Positions 24,187 to 36,835 are shown, counted from the first letter of the stretch. The stretch: 64,000 nt of DNA from Paraconiothyrium sp. Pb-2020 (GCA_022419385.1 JAJUBI010000001.1:3038001-3102000), one strand, 5' to 3'. Translations and numbers: made by a program. Notes: a model not told the origin generated them from the sequence alone.

Positions 24187-24892
24187 GTTTATGGCAGTTG
24201 TCGGAAGGGTAAGTTCTCAAGTCAAGTCATGCGATGGTATGAAAGAAAAACTACATCATTATATACTCCTATCGTGTTCATATTCGCCAAGCGGTCTCCG
24301 GCTGATATCCAATTTTCCTCGGAATCGTTCTTGTTGACACTCCTTCCTCCGCTTTCACCCTTGAGTATACCTAGGTAACGTTATCGCGGATTACTTCATA
24401 CTTGCCTCCTCTGAGGACGCCTGGGCGACACTCTCTGACATGTCCGATTATCGCCGGACCCACAGCGTTGCCTTCTGTTCACTATCTCCAAATTTGTTCT
24501 AGAATATGCACTTGGAGAGGTGCAAATTTCGGACAAGCTCTTGACTACTTCGTATGATTGCTATCGTCTCGTGCACACAGTCACAAGCCAGCATGACTGT
24601 TGTTCCGTCGTAAGGAAGCGGATCCTCTAGTATGACCAATGAAATGCGAGCACTCCCAGGCCGCTTGCGACTAGTCTACTTTCGCTTACTCGAGAGTTGC
24701 CCAAAATCTGATCCACAGCCAGACCTGCATGATAAGCGCCATGGCGACTTTCCTTTCTTGAGCTTCGCCTGTCAGCCTTGCGCCGAATGTTAACTGCAGT
24801 TGCCCAAATCTCTTCAATTCACCCACCTTGCAGATACAATCGACTCACTTGGGCGGGATTGACATTGTACAGAGCAAGCGTCAACAAGAGGG
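24187..24892. promoter_or_regulatory. Divergent intergenic region, SDR and Fungal_trans_2 gene
   Basis: About 706 bp between two divergent starts. I searched it on the plus strand for a zinc-cluster exon (paired Cys with KC.. spacing) and found none. Confidence 0.5.
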
Positions 24893-26698
24893 ATGACAAA
24901 TCCGGGAACACAGACGGCTGGTAATCTGCGTGCAACTCTAACGTGCACACGATCTCAAATCTCGAAGTCAGATACGGAAGGACGCGGCCTGAAACTCTCA
25001 TGGCCATACGGTAGCCAACATAGACGCGCGATCGTGAGCAAGGTTCCGGCAGGCAATGATGCCATCCATGTTCGTGACATTCTCCACACTTCGAGCGAAG
25101 ACATTCAGAGGCATAGCCATTTCATAAAGGGTTCTACCGAGAAAGGTGCGCCAGTAGTCCAAATCTGCTACTGATTTAGAACACTCACACCCTTCAGAGC
25201 CTGTATGGCAGGTATTGGAGCTAAAAATACCGATGGTTCCAGCGGTGAAGGTGGAGGTCGAGAACCAAGATCGGTTCCAGTATTGTAAGTCTCGTCGGCA
25301 TTTTGCACGATCATGTGGCCTAAGCCCAGATACCATGATAGCGCAACCCAGTATCCACTCGAGCCTTGCATAGGTCCTATCTGTATGACCTCAATTGCAG
25401 AGTTCTGTTTCAGTAGGCTTACTGGTGCTTGGTAATGGTAGACTGACAGTTGCAGTCCAGCACACTGCATCAAAAGCACTTGCCATTCTAGATCATGATC
25501 CTACAGCATTAGGAAACGTGTTGATTAGGATTGCCCTGGCTAGCAATACGAGCTCTGCCAAGGCAGTGCGCGAATGCATTCTAGCATACTCCGCGCTTCA
25601 TCGGCACAGCATCCATGCGCAAGCCATGGAGAGCAAGATCGCTGGTCTTAATGCTCTGAAAGCAGCAGCATTGACAACAGAAGCAGGAAAAGAGACAAAT
25701 AAACTAGAAGCAATACAGCATGTTGCCGCAGGGATGCTATTGCTCTCCTTCGAGGTGAGGCCAGCTGATATATAACGTTGCGCGTTAAGGCCTTTCGTCT
25801 GACTTCTGCAGATACACCTTTCATCTTGCACCTCAGATGATTGGTCGAAGTATCTGTGCGGCGTCAAAAACGTCATCCGGGCGGCTGGTCTAGAAAAGCT
25901 CGACAAAGACGAAGACTTAACGATTCTGCTCGACTGGGTATACTACCACGATGTCCTTGCTCGATTCAGTCTGCGTCATTGGTACAGGCAACATGGGAAA
26001 CCGGCGTTGAATCTTATCACAATCACGTGCACGTCGACGGAAGCATCTACTCATGTGACGGAATGGATTGACCAAGTGAGAACAAAGAAACTGATGGTTG
26101 TTTGAAAAATCACTAATCTAGGGCTTTTTAGGCCATACGAAGAGATTCTGCCTCGTTGAGAGCCATTGATCTACTGTCAGAACTCTCCGACGCAGTGCCA
26201 CGACCACTATGTGGGCTCACACCAGCGGAACACGACGAACGAAAACGCTTCCTCGAGATACTCGAATGGAGAATAAGGAACCTAAAGCCTCCCACGTCGA
26301 CCTACGAGGAAAAGGCAGGCAACTTGAAATTTGAACTGCTCAAGCTGGCCATGCTTGTATATCTCAATCGAGTAACCTGGAGCCAGCTCCGACAAACCAT
26401 CAGCGTCCGAACGCAGATTGATAGGGCTTTCGAGATCTTGATGCAGCTTGAAGTGTGCGAACGGCAATTTCCCGTCTTCATCTTTGGCTGCGAAGCTCAA
26501 AGTGACGCACAGCGGACCATCGTTCTGGATTTAATCTCCAGGAGCGAAAAGTCAGTGTCGTCTCGTTCGCTGAATCATGTACGACTATTGTTGCAGGCTA
26601 TCTGGGCGCAGGAAGATTTGGCCGAGGGCAAAACGAATTATTGGAACAAAGTAAGTTATGTGATAAGCTGTTGTATGACGCTGCCTTCTTTTGCTTAG
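24893..26698 (+). CDS. Fungal_trans_2 (ACR-2-like) regulator lacking a readable zinc cluster
   Basis: Five exons: 24893-25145, 25198-25284, 25456-25754, 25812-26075 and 26132-26698, in phase, 489 residues. The body matches the fungal-specific regulator domain PF11951: FQHTASKALAILDHDP, LIRIALASNTSSAKAV, LEAIQHVAAGMLLLSFEIH, WSKYLCGVKNVIRAAG, and the typical ending IWAQEDLAEG...YVISCC..LPSF. Homologues normally begin with a Zn2Cys6 DNA-binding cluster just before a GLKLSWP motif. Here GRGLKLSWP is present but is preceded only by LTCTRSQISKSDTE, which looks like the first third of a cluster; the other five Cys are missing. Intron 2 (171 bp) is long for this genome and may hide a small exon. Exon 1 start is the only ATG available. 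Confidence 0.75.
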
Positions 26699-26813
26699 AG
26701 GTTCTGATTTTCGGGGATACATTTCACCCTGAACAAATCGTCGCACGCAAGCTACATAGTACACTGCTGAAAATTACTACCCGAGCGTTTCCACTACTGC
26801 ACTCAATGAGGCT

Positions 26814-28687
26814 TCAATGCTTCTTGATCCCCTTTATCCTGATGTGATTGATCACCACGCAAACAAAATAAACCAAGCATATGGTCGGTATCATCCACGC
26901 CGAAGCCAGGTAATTCTCCTCCAGCGCTTCATTGAACTTCAAAGTAGCAACGAGACACAAGCCAACACCAAAGATCAAGTTCACACCCAGGCGGACATAC
27001 GAAGAGATGCGACGCTGGGAAGCTGGCAGTGACAGATAACCCAGCACTGAAATGACGATAAGCGCGAAGCCACCCTGTTGTATGTCAGCAGATGCACTTA
27101 GCATCAAGAAAGAGGTCGACTTACTGCAATAAAAACATACTCAAACACTAGCTGGAACACACCCAGATATTCGTAGAACAGTTCCCTGAAGTCTGATTGC
27201 TTCTTCGCCCCAAGAGCGGCCTTCTTCTTCGGCACCGTCACGCTGAAGCTATCGAATAGCGTCTTCGTCGCAGCAGCTACGAGATCGTTGACGCCTGCCG
27301 TGAAGTTATTCAGGGCTGTGGAGTTGTCTGAATTCTCGAGCAGGTAATCGTACGCATCAGCGATCAAGTGGATTGCGTTGTCGGCGGTGTAGAGTTCTTG
27401 AGTAGCGTCCACGCCCTTTGGGACCCAAGCAAACACCCAGTTGTACGCTGTATAGTTCAAGTCGTAGGCTAGCTCACTACCACTCGTGTAGTTGCCTGCA
27501 GCATCGAGAACATTCCCGAAGTCAGTGTACATCCCGAGTAGGGCCTGTACGAGTTGCGCCCAGATAATGAGGAGACTGACGCCCTGCAAGACCAAAACGA
27601 GCACGACGTGCAGCGGAAAGTGAGCAAAGGACCAGAGCTGTTGTTTGATGCTGCCAAAATGTTCTTCCTGCATGCGGTCAAAGTATAGCATGTACAAGAA
27701 GTAGATGATGAGCACCGCAGCGATAATCTGTCCTACCACCGCAGCTGTCCAGAGAAACTCGTTCTTGACGATCTTGCTGATGGATTTGCAGACCACAATG
27801 ATGCCTTCGCCGAGAATGATGAGTGTCAGTAAAGACATGCGCTGCACCATGTGCGTGCCCTTGAAGCTGATAACGCGGAAGATGCACGATACGGCGACCG
27901 TGGTCAGCGTCTCGCACAGCGCAATAATATACCACGCGATATATACGTTGCTCTTCTGCGGTAGCAGGAAGCCTTCGAGATCGAGCTTCTCCTTCGGAAA
28001 CGCCGGCGTGAGTGCACCGTACAGGATAGCGGCAAGTAGCGTCGAAGCCATGATGATGCCTAGCGGAATGACGGTCTTCTTGTATTTTCTCACATAGAGC
28101 AGAGTGACTGCGTATTGCGTGAACAGAGTAATACGCGAGACCATAAGGATCAGACCGAATGCTTTGTAGATCTTGTAGTCATAGATCTCTTGTCCTGGCT
28201 TCCACTGGGGACCGATGACGGCGAAGCCTACCATCACCCCGAAGTGTATTGCCTTAGCCACGCGCTCGAACACGCTGTCCGTCGAGAACCGCACGTCGTA
28301 GAGCGAGACTTGGTACCATGTCAGCCATAGCAGGGAGAAGAAACCGACATAAGCTGTAAGTGTACTGTGGTCGTTGATCTCGAGCATCGATGTGAAGGTA
28401 GTCAAGTTGGCGACGAAGAAGAGGTCGTAGAAAAGCTCGGATGTAGTTGCTTCTGCATGACGATGGAATGCAGGGTTATCATGCAGAGAACAGTCTGTGT
28501 TGCCGAAGGGCACCTGTGATGTATTGTACGATGTGTCTTGGACGGGTTTGTGGGCTTCCACGTCGGATGAGTGCGTCGATGGGGTGTGGTATTGCGGGTG
28601 GACAGGGTGGGCGGTATGCTCGTTCAACGGGGAGGCGAACAGGCCGAGAGGCTGCCTTTCCTCGTGGTGATGTCCTTCGTGGCCCAT
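26814..28687 (-). CDS. LtrA-like (low temperature requirement A) membrane protein
   Basis: Two exons, 27125-28687 and 26814-27074, with a 50 bp GTAAGT..CAG intron; 607 residues. His-rich N-terminus (GHEGHHHEE), then the LtrA hallmark ATTSELFYDLFFVANLTTFT leading into a bundle of about 10-12 transmembrane helices. Includes LALCETLTT- and ILGEGIIVVCKSI-type helices typical of PF06772. Function in fungi is unknown; probably a multi-spanning plasma or vacuolar membrane protein. Convergent with the Fungal_trans_2 gene (115 bp between stops). A second LtrA-family gene lies at 61203-63362. Confidence 0.85.
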
Positions 28688-31349
28688 TTTGGACTATGGT
28701 GGTCGCGAGTAGGGCGACTGAAGACGGAGGAGCATACGACAACGAGAAATATGACCACAACGATGACCATGAAACTAGAGACCCGGTGTCTTAGGACCAG
28801 AAGGAACTCAAGTAGCGCGCAGCTTGTCCGTACCGGGACTTTACGCCCTGATCTGCTGTTATATACGACTTCATCGTCTCCCCTAATGTCGAACTAGAAG
28901 GGGGCGGAATAACACAGCCCTCAACTCACCGCATCCATTGTCCACAACGCACAGGGTCTCTTCACACATTTCCTCGTTGTAGCAAAGCCAGCGTGCAGTG
29001 ACATCTCATCGTGCGTAGCTAAAGCGTTCCTTTCTGCAGCCCGATGCACCCGGCTCAAGCCACCGTTCAAACATTCTCCGCCCCTTCGAAAGCTTATTGG
29101 ACATACACAACGTCAACCGCCGTGCCTGGGGCTAACATGAAGAGCCCATGCCCCAAGTTGGGAACATACCAAGCAACATGGGCGGGAGATAGTGAGATAT
29201 TCTAGCCAGCCATGTGTCGACAAAATCCCCTAAAGCACACACTAGGCCCTACAACAGGCTAGTTGAGGACATCGCCCTTCTTGGCGAAGGCTCAGATTAG
29301 CGCAACGTGCAGGCTAAGCCTCGTGCTTGGGGAATAACAAGCTTCAGGACTCGGTCACAGAAATCTTAGTATTAGATTGTCTGGACCGTTGCTGTGGGTC
29401 GCGATATGATTTTCGGATGCGGCTGAAGGTCCGAGTGGGGGCTGAGTTTGTGATTTGTGTTGGCCGTGGAAATGATGTGCAGAAGCTCGACAATTATCCG
29501 TACATGCAGGGTTGAACTAGTATTTCCCAGATCTTGTTGTGTAACGAGCCGCTTGAAGAAGGCAAAAGTTCGTGGAGGTTTGTAGAGGAGAAAGGCGCTT
29601 TCGCAGGCATCTATCCAACAAAAGCAGGGTAGGAGATTTGTACACACCGTCGCTAAGCGACCCGACATACGGAAGATGCCGTACTTGCGGCTCCTTCGCA
29701 ACTTTGTAGGGTGTTTCATATTATAGTCTTCCTAATCGGGTACATGGGCTTTCATATCACCTAACCCCTCTAGGCGAAAATTACCTAGCGGTCCTTAACC
29801 GCAGCTGCCTTAAATGCTTGCTTCAGCACAGGTACTTGCTTATAAGTCCAACGATCGTCGTGCTATTCTTGGCTCCGGGATAGGTAGGAGGCCTGAGCTA
29901 CCACAATGTTTCTTCGCGAGTCTGCAGTGCTCGACAGGTGCCATTAAATAGATAGGTAGACAGGCCGCGACGTCTTTGGGAGCTACTCACTTCCCATTCA
30001 GTATGTACTCTTTTGTCAAATGCAGAGAGTACGCTTATACTACATCCGAGACAGCCTCGAGAAATCGCTGCAGCTCCCACAGTCGCGGCTACGGCACGTG
30101 ATATTGTTAACCTACAGAGTGGGCGAGCACCGTGACAGAATGCAGGGTTGAAATCCAGAAAATGGACGATGCCTTTACATGACTCTCTTCGCACTAGAAC
30201 CAAAACGAAAGCCGAATAGCTTTGGGCAGTACATCTCTCAGTCGGATGAACCAACTCCCGCCATGACACAACGGCCCGAATGCCATCAACAACATTAGGG
30301 TAAAACGCAACGCATAGGCTCAAATCACACTTAGCACCTTCCTCAACCCTTTGAGACATCCTAACTTCCATCTCGTTTGAGTTCGCTTCTTCCCTCCCGG
30401 CGGTGGTGACGCCCCGGGAGCCGCACTTGCGGTCATCGATCCAGCATTCGCACCCTCATTCCCAGCTCCCTTCCCGGCCGGCAGCAGCGGACCAAAAGCT
30501 GTGCCTATGCCTTTCCTTCTGACGTCGGAACCCTGGGAGGGATGAGCTTCGCTCTGCCTCAAGTCCTACATTTCCCCGGAACCGTATCATTCGCAAATGG
30601 AGTGCTGGGGCGCCAGGAGTGACGGATGCATGAGTGTCGCCAGCTACGATGATGATTTGACATGTTGAGATGTAGGTCTGGGAAGGCCTACGCCTATGGG
30701 CGGTTAGTTTGAAGTGTAGGTCGAGTGGGATTTTCATCGTAAGGTATGAAGTTAGAAATTGAGCTTTTATACACATTATGACTTTGAGAGCTATACACAT
30801 CGGTAGGACTGTAATTGCGGCGTGCAAGCTCGTTTTGTCTAGTACTCCATAGGTGCTGGATGGAGAGCCTGAGAAGCTAGAGCGAGGCGTTGTGTGTCCA
30901 GCTGAAGCGGAATCGAGGTTCTATTAGTACAAGGCGTAGGCACTGCTGGTGGTATATTGGTCAATTTCGATACGCAATCCATATAATTGAGCACTTGGCC
31001 AGGTCCACTTAAACTTGCTGTCGACTGGAGTCTGTGCAGGTGTACGACCACACGCACCTGCAGCTTGTAGACACACAAGTGGGTCAACATCCTATGGATG
31101 GGTAGCGGAAGGTACTCTGTTCGATTGTTCTCAGATCCGCCCCGCAGGTGGCTGCATTTCTGCACGTGTGGGAGAGAAGTAGTGGATAACGTTGCATAGT
31201 GGTCGCTATTTCCACTCATGCAAGATCTCGGCTGGTAAGCATTCAATGGGCCGCTGAGCATGTATAGCACAGATCATACCACGATGAATATCGGGCAGTA
31301 TATGTTATATCTTTGAGAAATGTAACGTGCAATGATGATGGTATTCGCT
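28688..31349. other. Long intergenic stretch, no gene supported
   Basis: About 2.7 kb, the largest gap without distinctive structure. Minus-strand frames at 29372-29719, 29898-30371, 30456-30827 and 30839-31270 are open but show no domain, signal peptide or splice-linked continuation. No tRNA, simple repeat or transposon ends noticed. Confidence 0.5.
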
Positions 31350-32765
31350 TCAACTATCCTGTGCATTCAGCTCATTCTGGATTCGCATCGCCTCTTGCTC
31401 CCAGAAATCAGCTATCTGTTCCGCGCCGCGTGCTCCGCCGAATTGAGCCTCGCCATTTCCCATGTCACCTTCAACCATGTCCATCAATCGGTTGTAGCAG
31501 CCCTTGTTCTTTGGATTGCCGAAATGGCCGTAAGGATTCTCCGGAGGAAGCCAAGCGCCACATAAGTAGCAGAAATGCGATTTACATTGGAAGCAGGTCA
31601 TGTGATTGCATCCGAACGACTTCTGGCAAGGGACCGAGCAAGTAGGACATGGCGAGGTGTTGCGCATGATGTAGTTGAGCGAGGCTTGGTCCTCCTCCGT
31701 AAGTTGAGTCTTGTCGCGCGGTTCGCATCGGACAAAGTCACCGTGCCATGAGGCTAGACAGACCTTGCAGAAAGCAAGGGTGCAGTCTTCGCAGACAGCC
31801 AGGCGATCCATCCCCGAAGTACCTACCCTCCGCTTCTCGGGCCCTGATGCTTGCTCTTCTTCGGATGTCGTCTCCACCTCTTCTTCTGCTTCGGAATCGG
31901 AATCGTCCATTTCGCGTACATCCTTGATCTTGGGATACTTGTCCGTTCGCATGGCACCTTGACACCATGACCGTGGGCAATAGATAATCGTGGGGTCGGC
32001 TTCGATCTTCTTCTTCCGCTTTATCTTAGCATAGCGCTCTACCGCTTGTAAGGATAACGGAATCTGTAAAAGCTCTTTCGGCGATAGTAGACGCTCCTTC
32101 TTCTTTCCGTTCGGCATTGGTTTCCCGCAGTCTGTTGACATGCACTTTACGTTATTGACATCGCCTTCTGAAATGCAGTTATTGAGGTAGTCCTGAAGGC
32201 ATTGAACGCAGAAGACATGGTGACACCGCTCCATACGGTAGCATACCGAGCCCTTCTTCGGTTCCAGACAGACTTCGCAATCGAACGTCTCCTTGTCAAA
32301 TAATTCCCGTTTCATGCGCTTATTATACTGTAAGAGCTCGTCCTTTAGGCTGTTGGGAAGTGTGAGCTCGGACAACCCGAATGTAGTCTCCGCTGCTTCC
32401 TGTAGATAGCTAATGTATGCAAACAGCATCTGCCCACCACTGTACTCTTCCCATAATGAATGCGCCTCTTTCATCAACTTGTCTACGGTTCCAGATGGCA
32501 GCCACGACGGCGAAGCAGCAAGCTCAACATTCGGCGGCGCTTCTGCAGGGTATTCGATAGGAAGATCGATCTCGAGGCGGAGAGGCGGTAGGTATGCCAC
32601 TTTGTGTACCTCTTGCGCGGGCTCGAAGGTGATGGATAGCGGTGTGGTGGGTGCTACTAGAAGTTCTATATGTGCGGCAAATGGTTCATCAAGGACCAGC
32701 TCGGGGTAAATGGACTGCAGCGTCTCGAGCTCCTCGGTACGCTCATCGTCGGCAGCGGTCGCCAT
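31350..32765 (-). CDS. ITT1: RWD-RBR E3 ubiquitin ligase, ITT1/RNF14 type
   Basis: Intronless, 471 residues; the ATG at 32763-32765 is used because upstream in-frame codons have no ATG. An RWD domain (about 8-130, EELETLQSIYPE.. and LPPLRLEIDLPIEYP) precedes RING1 (from about 162, CEVCLEPKKGSVCYRMERCHHVFCVQC), an IBR region with YCP.SWC and CEDCTLAFCKVC, interrupted by an acidic Ser/Glu insert, and RING2 (from about 371, CPTCSVPCQKSFGCNHMTC). The Cys in GCNHM is the RBR catalytic position that accepts ubiquitin as a thioester. In yeast ITT1 modulates translation termination and RNF14 acts on stalled ribosomes; that role is from the family, not visible here. Confidence 0.9.
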   Translation of the reverse strand: MATAADDERTEELETLQSIYPELVLDEPFAAHIELLVAPTTPLSITFEPAQEVHKVAYLPPLRLEIDLPIEYPAEAPPNVELAASPSWLPSGTVDKLMKEAHSLWEEYSGGQMLFAYISYLQEAAETTFGLSELTLPNSLKDELLQYNKRMKRELFDKETFDCEVCLEPKKGSVCYRMERCHHVFCVQCLQDYLNNCISEGDVNNVKCMSTDCGKPMPNGKKKERLLSPKELLQIPLSLQAVERYAKIKRKKKIEADPTIIYCPRSWCQGAMRTDKYPKIKDVREMDDSDSEAEEEVETTSEEEQASGPEKRRVGTSGMDRLAVCEDCTLAFCKVCLASWHGDFVRCEPRDKTQLTEEDQASLNYIMRNTSPCPTCSVPCQKSFGCNHMTCFQCKSHFCYLCGAWLPPENPYGHFGNPKNKGCYNRLMDMVEGDMGNGEAQFGGARGAEQIADFWEQEAMRIQNELNAQDS

Positions 32766-33197
32766 ATGCCACAAAGCGATGCCAGATCTATGGCTGGAAT
32801 CGGCCCCTGTCTTTCCGATGCTCGGGTTACAAACAGTCTTCAACCCCTTGATCTTGTATTATGTCCTAGAAAGTTCGGAAGGCGAAAGATGGTAGCGGAA
32901 CGGAGGCAGATGCGGGTTATATGGTGTAGAGGAATCTCAGGTGTCGGGTGATGGTTGACTTTGTCTGGTGACGGGCGCCTCAACAATCCAGCAAACTGAA
33001 GTGACAAGAGCGCGCATTCTGACTCAGGTTAAAGAATTACTTTATGAAGGTGAAGGGCGGTGGTGAAGGCTAGACTTGTCGCGTCGCTTCCGCCACCTTA
33101 TCGCCGTGCCAAGCCTCCAGGAACCCTGCCGAAGTCCACCGTCATCATCCAGTGTGCCAGTCTTCCCTGAGCTTGAGCATTCACCACTACCACCCCG
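32766..33197. promoter_or_regulatory. Divergent promoter region, ITT1-like and dolichyldiphosphatase
   Basis: 432 bp between divergent starts; no specific element identified. Confidence 0.5.
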
Positions 33198-34008
33198 ATG
33201 GAAGACCCGCCGCTCGCGTCACTGTCTCTGACGCATGTACATTATGTACGTATCTGTCTCTGAGAAGAAGTTCAAAGCATTATCTGACCTTTATAGAACC
33301 CCGCAGACCGCATCTCGTACCTCTGCGCATGGCTCGCACTCGTACCCCAAGGGCTCTGCGTGATCTACGCGACCCTGATATGGAGCAATCGCGAGATCGA
33401 AATCATGTTGATGTTTGCGGGCCAGATGGCATGTGAAGCCCTCAATTGGTGTCTAAAACGCTTGATCAAGGAGGAGCGCCCGCGGGGTACATTCACTCTA
33501 GATGCTCGTATTTATACTGGAACGCGCTCGCTGATATAATACAGAAATGCACGGTAAAGGCTATGGTATGCCTTCTTCGCATGCCCAATTCGTTACGTTC
33601 TTTTCTGTCACGCTGGCCCTCTTTCTTCTCTTCCGCCATGTGCCTCACCCGACCGAAACGCATACGCCTTTCAGCTTCTTCCAGCGCTTTCTTCTTTCGG
33701 TGCTCGCATTGATTTCGGCTGCGGCTGTTGCTGTGAGCCGGATATACTTGAACTACCACACTCCGAAGCAGGTGCTGGTTGGGTGTCTCGCAGGTGCTAT
33801 ATGCGCTCTAGTGTGGTTCGGCATCACGACGTTCCTGCGAAAATCCGGGTGGGTGGAGTGGATACTGGAAACGGAGCTCGCACGCCTCTTTAGGGTACGG
33901 GATCTAGTAATACAAGAGGATCTGGTAGATTCGGGCTGGGCACGCTGGGTCGAGAGAAGACGGAAACGGCAGCCTACATTACAGGTCCAAGCCAAGAAAA
34001 CGAGGTAA
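33198..34008 (+). CDS. CAX4: Dolichyldiphosphatase
   Basis: ER-lumenal phosphatase that recycles dolichyl p yrophosphate for N-glycosylation. Exons 33198-33245, 33297-33486 and 33545-34008 (introns 51 and 58 bp); 233 residues. The PAP2 acid-phosphatase signature is complete: K-x6-RP (KRLIKEERP, ending at the exon 2/3 junction), PSSH (YGMPSSHAQF) and SR-x5-H-x3-Q-like (SRIYLNYHTPKQ). Four or more transmembrane helices. The small first exon encodes the usual short lumen/cytosol N-terminus (PLASLSLTHVHY). Length fits CAX4/DOLPP1. Confidence 0.92.
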
Positions 34009-34194
34009 TCGGCTGTCGATCCGATATAACAATTACAGCTGCAGACGCCGCATTCATAAGCATGTACATACACACATGCAATTCATCGATTACGTACAAC
34101 AACAACTTCGATGAAGCTCTCGCATATCGAGGTCTTGTCTCCATTTGACGTTCTTTGAATGTTTGAAATGGCTTTTTGGGCCGATTGATCATTT

Positions 34195-35322
34195 TTAAAC
34201 TACTTCTAGGTGCTCTCTATGAAGACGGCGATCGGGAAACAAGAATGCTACAGCGTACGCTGCGAACGAAGTGCAAGGTGGAATGGCTGTTACGAGCCCG
34301 CCCTGAATCGACGATTTCTGCACCAATGCCACAATGCACAAACACAATCCAGCAAAAGCCAGCGACATCAGCATGTATCTGCGATGATTAACACAAAACA
34401 ATGGACAAATAGCGCCAACCCACAATTTGTTATACGTCACCCTCCGGTACTGGAGGGTGAGGTACATCAAGGCGAACATCGACCAGGCGCCAAGGACACT
34501 GCGAGATATGTCAGTTTCAATAGAGTGGATGAACATGCTGTCCTACCCCCATGCGAAAACAGCTTTCACTGCTACGTCGTTTCGCAACATGAAATACAAC
34601 ACGCTCGTGATACCCATCAATGGGCCCATGAGACTTCTTGCAGCGCCCATCAGATACCCTCCACAGAGTAACAACATCCCAGTCAACGTCCCAATGGCTA
34701 TCGTCGGTACCTGATGGACCGCGTATACGTCAGGCGCATGTATAACCCTGCCCAGCACTAGTTGAGCGTCCATGGCCGCCGCTGGTGCGATCAACATAGC
34801 GCAGGTTAGAGCGGCGATACACTTGGACACTGCACCGGCTTCGAGGCAACGGATCGTTTTCGTGAACAGTCCCATGATCATCCCGTTGGAATTCGTACTT
34901 GGCAACGGTACAATCTCCTGATGACCGGCAACATCATCCTCTTCCGGCTCATCCAGCAGCAGCTCACCGGCTGCTTGCATATCATCTCTCGCCTTTATCA
35001 TGGCCCTCTTTCGCAGCTCAAATTCTCTCATGCTATTGTCCATACACATGTCCATTAACGTCATGTGCATGAACAGCTTGTAAGTAGACTCATGGATCGA
35101 TGACTCTAACTTCGAGAAGTCCTTCTCATACAAGACTTCATCATATGAGTCAGTACACTCTCGCTGTATAGGCCGATGACTCACTAGACGACATGTTGAA
35201 TGGTGGCCGTCAGGCTCTACGGAAAAGCCAAGCGACCTTGCGTGTTCGATTGTTGAGAACGATGGTTTGCGGTTCCGCTCGAATTGCTGAAAGACGGAGG
35301 TTTTGGGGGAGCCGTGTGGCAT
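34195..35322 (-). CDS. Unrecognised multi-spanning membrane protein, tandem family copy A
   Basis: Exons 34547-35322, 34424-34498 and 34195-34378 (introns 48 and 45 bp), 344 residues from ATG 35322. No known family recognised. A polar N-terminal half with an acidic patch (LLLDEPEEDD) is followed by about five hydrophobic segments: CIAALTCAMLIAPAAAM, TLTGMLLLCGGYLM, GPLMGITSVLYFMLRND, then the exon 2 helix (GAWSMFALMYLTLQYRR) and the exon 3 pair ending IPPCTSFAAYAVAFLFP. The exon structure and the last three segments are shared with copies B (36836-37604) and C (38163-38874); exon 2 is exactly 75 nt in all three. An upstream in-frame alternative start (ATG 35426, joined by a possible GTCGCT..TAG intron) would add a first helix resembling that of copy B. 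Confidence 0.7.
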
Positions 35323-35690
35323 GTTTTGCGTCGCCTTCCCGCGGCATCAAGTTGCAGAGTCAGAGCAACGAAAGTACCAGTGAACATAGATCGCATACGA
35401 ATGATCTGCGCGTTGTACTCTCCCATGATATCAGCTCGCGGATACCATTCGTCAAGAATACGAATTCGGCTCCATGGCGTTCTCGGCTTCGTAAAACCCG
35501 CAAGGCTGAGGCATACCAAGGCAACAACGCATGCAGTACGACGCCGCGTGACGTTGGTTTCACCGGTGGGCTGCGCTACCCCATTCGAAAGGGCGTCGTT
35601 GAGTAGGCACGTACATGTAAGCTGCTGCACTTCTACGTCCTGAAGCCCGGGCTATGGTCGTGATCCCTCCCCAACTCAATTGCATAGACT
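35323..35690. promoter_or_regulatory. Divergent region between copy A and the 35691 gene
   Basis: About 370 bp; may include an upstream coding exon of copy A (ATG at 35426 on the minus strand). Confidence 0.4.
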
Positions 35691-36556
35691 ATGCTGCACG
35701 CTCTCCAGTTCAAAAGTCAGTACAATGTCTCCGATGAAAGGGCAGAGATTTTCAGCTTAACAGGCGCAACCCAGTAAGTCCTTACTCGTTGTGGTGATTT
35801 TAGTTGCTCATTGCGTACAGTTTAGTGCGCGCGCATATACCGAGTATCGTTCCAAGGGCAGGCATCGATTCTTCGCCACTTGACTCTTGCGGCATCACCG
35901 ACGAGAGGAATCTTGTTGCTTGGAAGGACGAGCACTGTTCTGACGCTGTCCACCCTGTCAAGAAATGGATTCCACACTACTTGGGCGCTATAGGGGCATT
36001 ATTCTCGCGGCGTATGAATAGTGCTGTCAGTGGAGGCGATCTTGAGTCTTTCCTCCAACCAAGGTCTACTGCTCAGCAGGCCTCTATTCCCACCGGCATC
36101 CCAACTCAACCTCACGAGACACGTTGTCAACGCATGAGAATTGCTATAACATCCATCTGTTTCCTCGCCGCCACCGCCGCCGCTGCAACCTTCTACAAGT
36201 GCTCACCACGCGATCCATCTAGTCTACACAATCTTTCCACACAGGAAAGCGACCGAACACCGTACGATCTGGCTCCGCTAGACGTCCGACAACACCTCAC
36301 AAATACTCTTGCTCCTTTGCTTGTATATACAGCCGCCACATCAATAATCTATCACCAGAACACACACCATCAACACCAAGATTATTTTGTGCTGAGCAGT
36401 ATTTGCTTCGGGGGATTTGCAGGCATGGTGGTATACCGAGATTTGCAGGATGCGATGCTCAAGGTGGTGCCTTGGACGGTACTTGTAGGACTCGCGACGA
36501 GTATGACGGTACATGGGATTTGGGGAGCAAATAAAGGAATTGAAGGGGTGGTGTGA
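35691..36556 (+). CDS. Unrecognised membrane protein, possible diverged family member D
   Basis: Exons 35691-35773 and 35821-36556 with a 47 bp GTAAGT..TACAG intron in phase; 272 residues. Polar N-terminal half, then four hydrophobic segments: ITSICFLAATAAAATF, LAPLLVYTAATSIIY, YFVLSSICFGGFAGMVV and VVPWTVLVGLATSM. The order and spacing of the last three (short polar loop, Tyr at the start of the next helix, a basic/acidic turn, then V-x-P-x-T opening the last helix) match the C-terminal half of copies A and C, although residue identity is low. It is inverted relative to them. Relationship is an inference. Confidence 0.6.
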
Positions 36557-36835
36557 GATTCCCGATCGTCCATCGGAGTGTCAGAAATGGATTGATAACA
36601 GAGTGTAAGAAGCCTCAAGTATCGGACATTCAAATGCTACCTATGGTATCTTTTCCATAAAGGGTATTATCTTCATCCATGCGCACCGAGTCAACATCAG
36701 GACTTCTTATTGCGCCTCGATGCCAGAATGCTCGTTATGCTTTTCCCACTCTTGCCATGCTGTGTACGCTATTGGAACCCGCACAGATCACAAAACGCCA
36801 TGAATCCAGAGCAGGCAGCGTCGCCATAGCTCAGA

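Noticed and set aside
29898..31270. Series of minus-strand frames in the 2.7 kb gap
   Set aside because: No splice-linked continuity, domain or signal peptide; not called.
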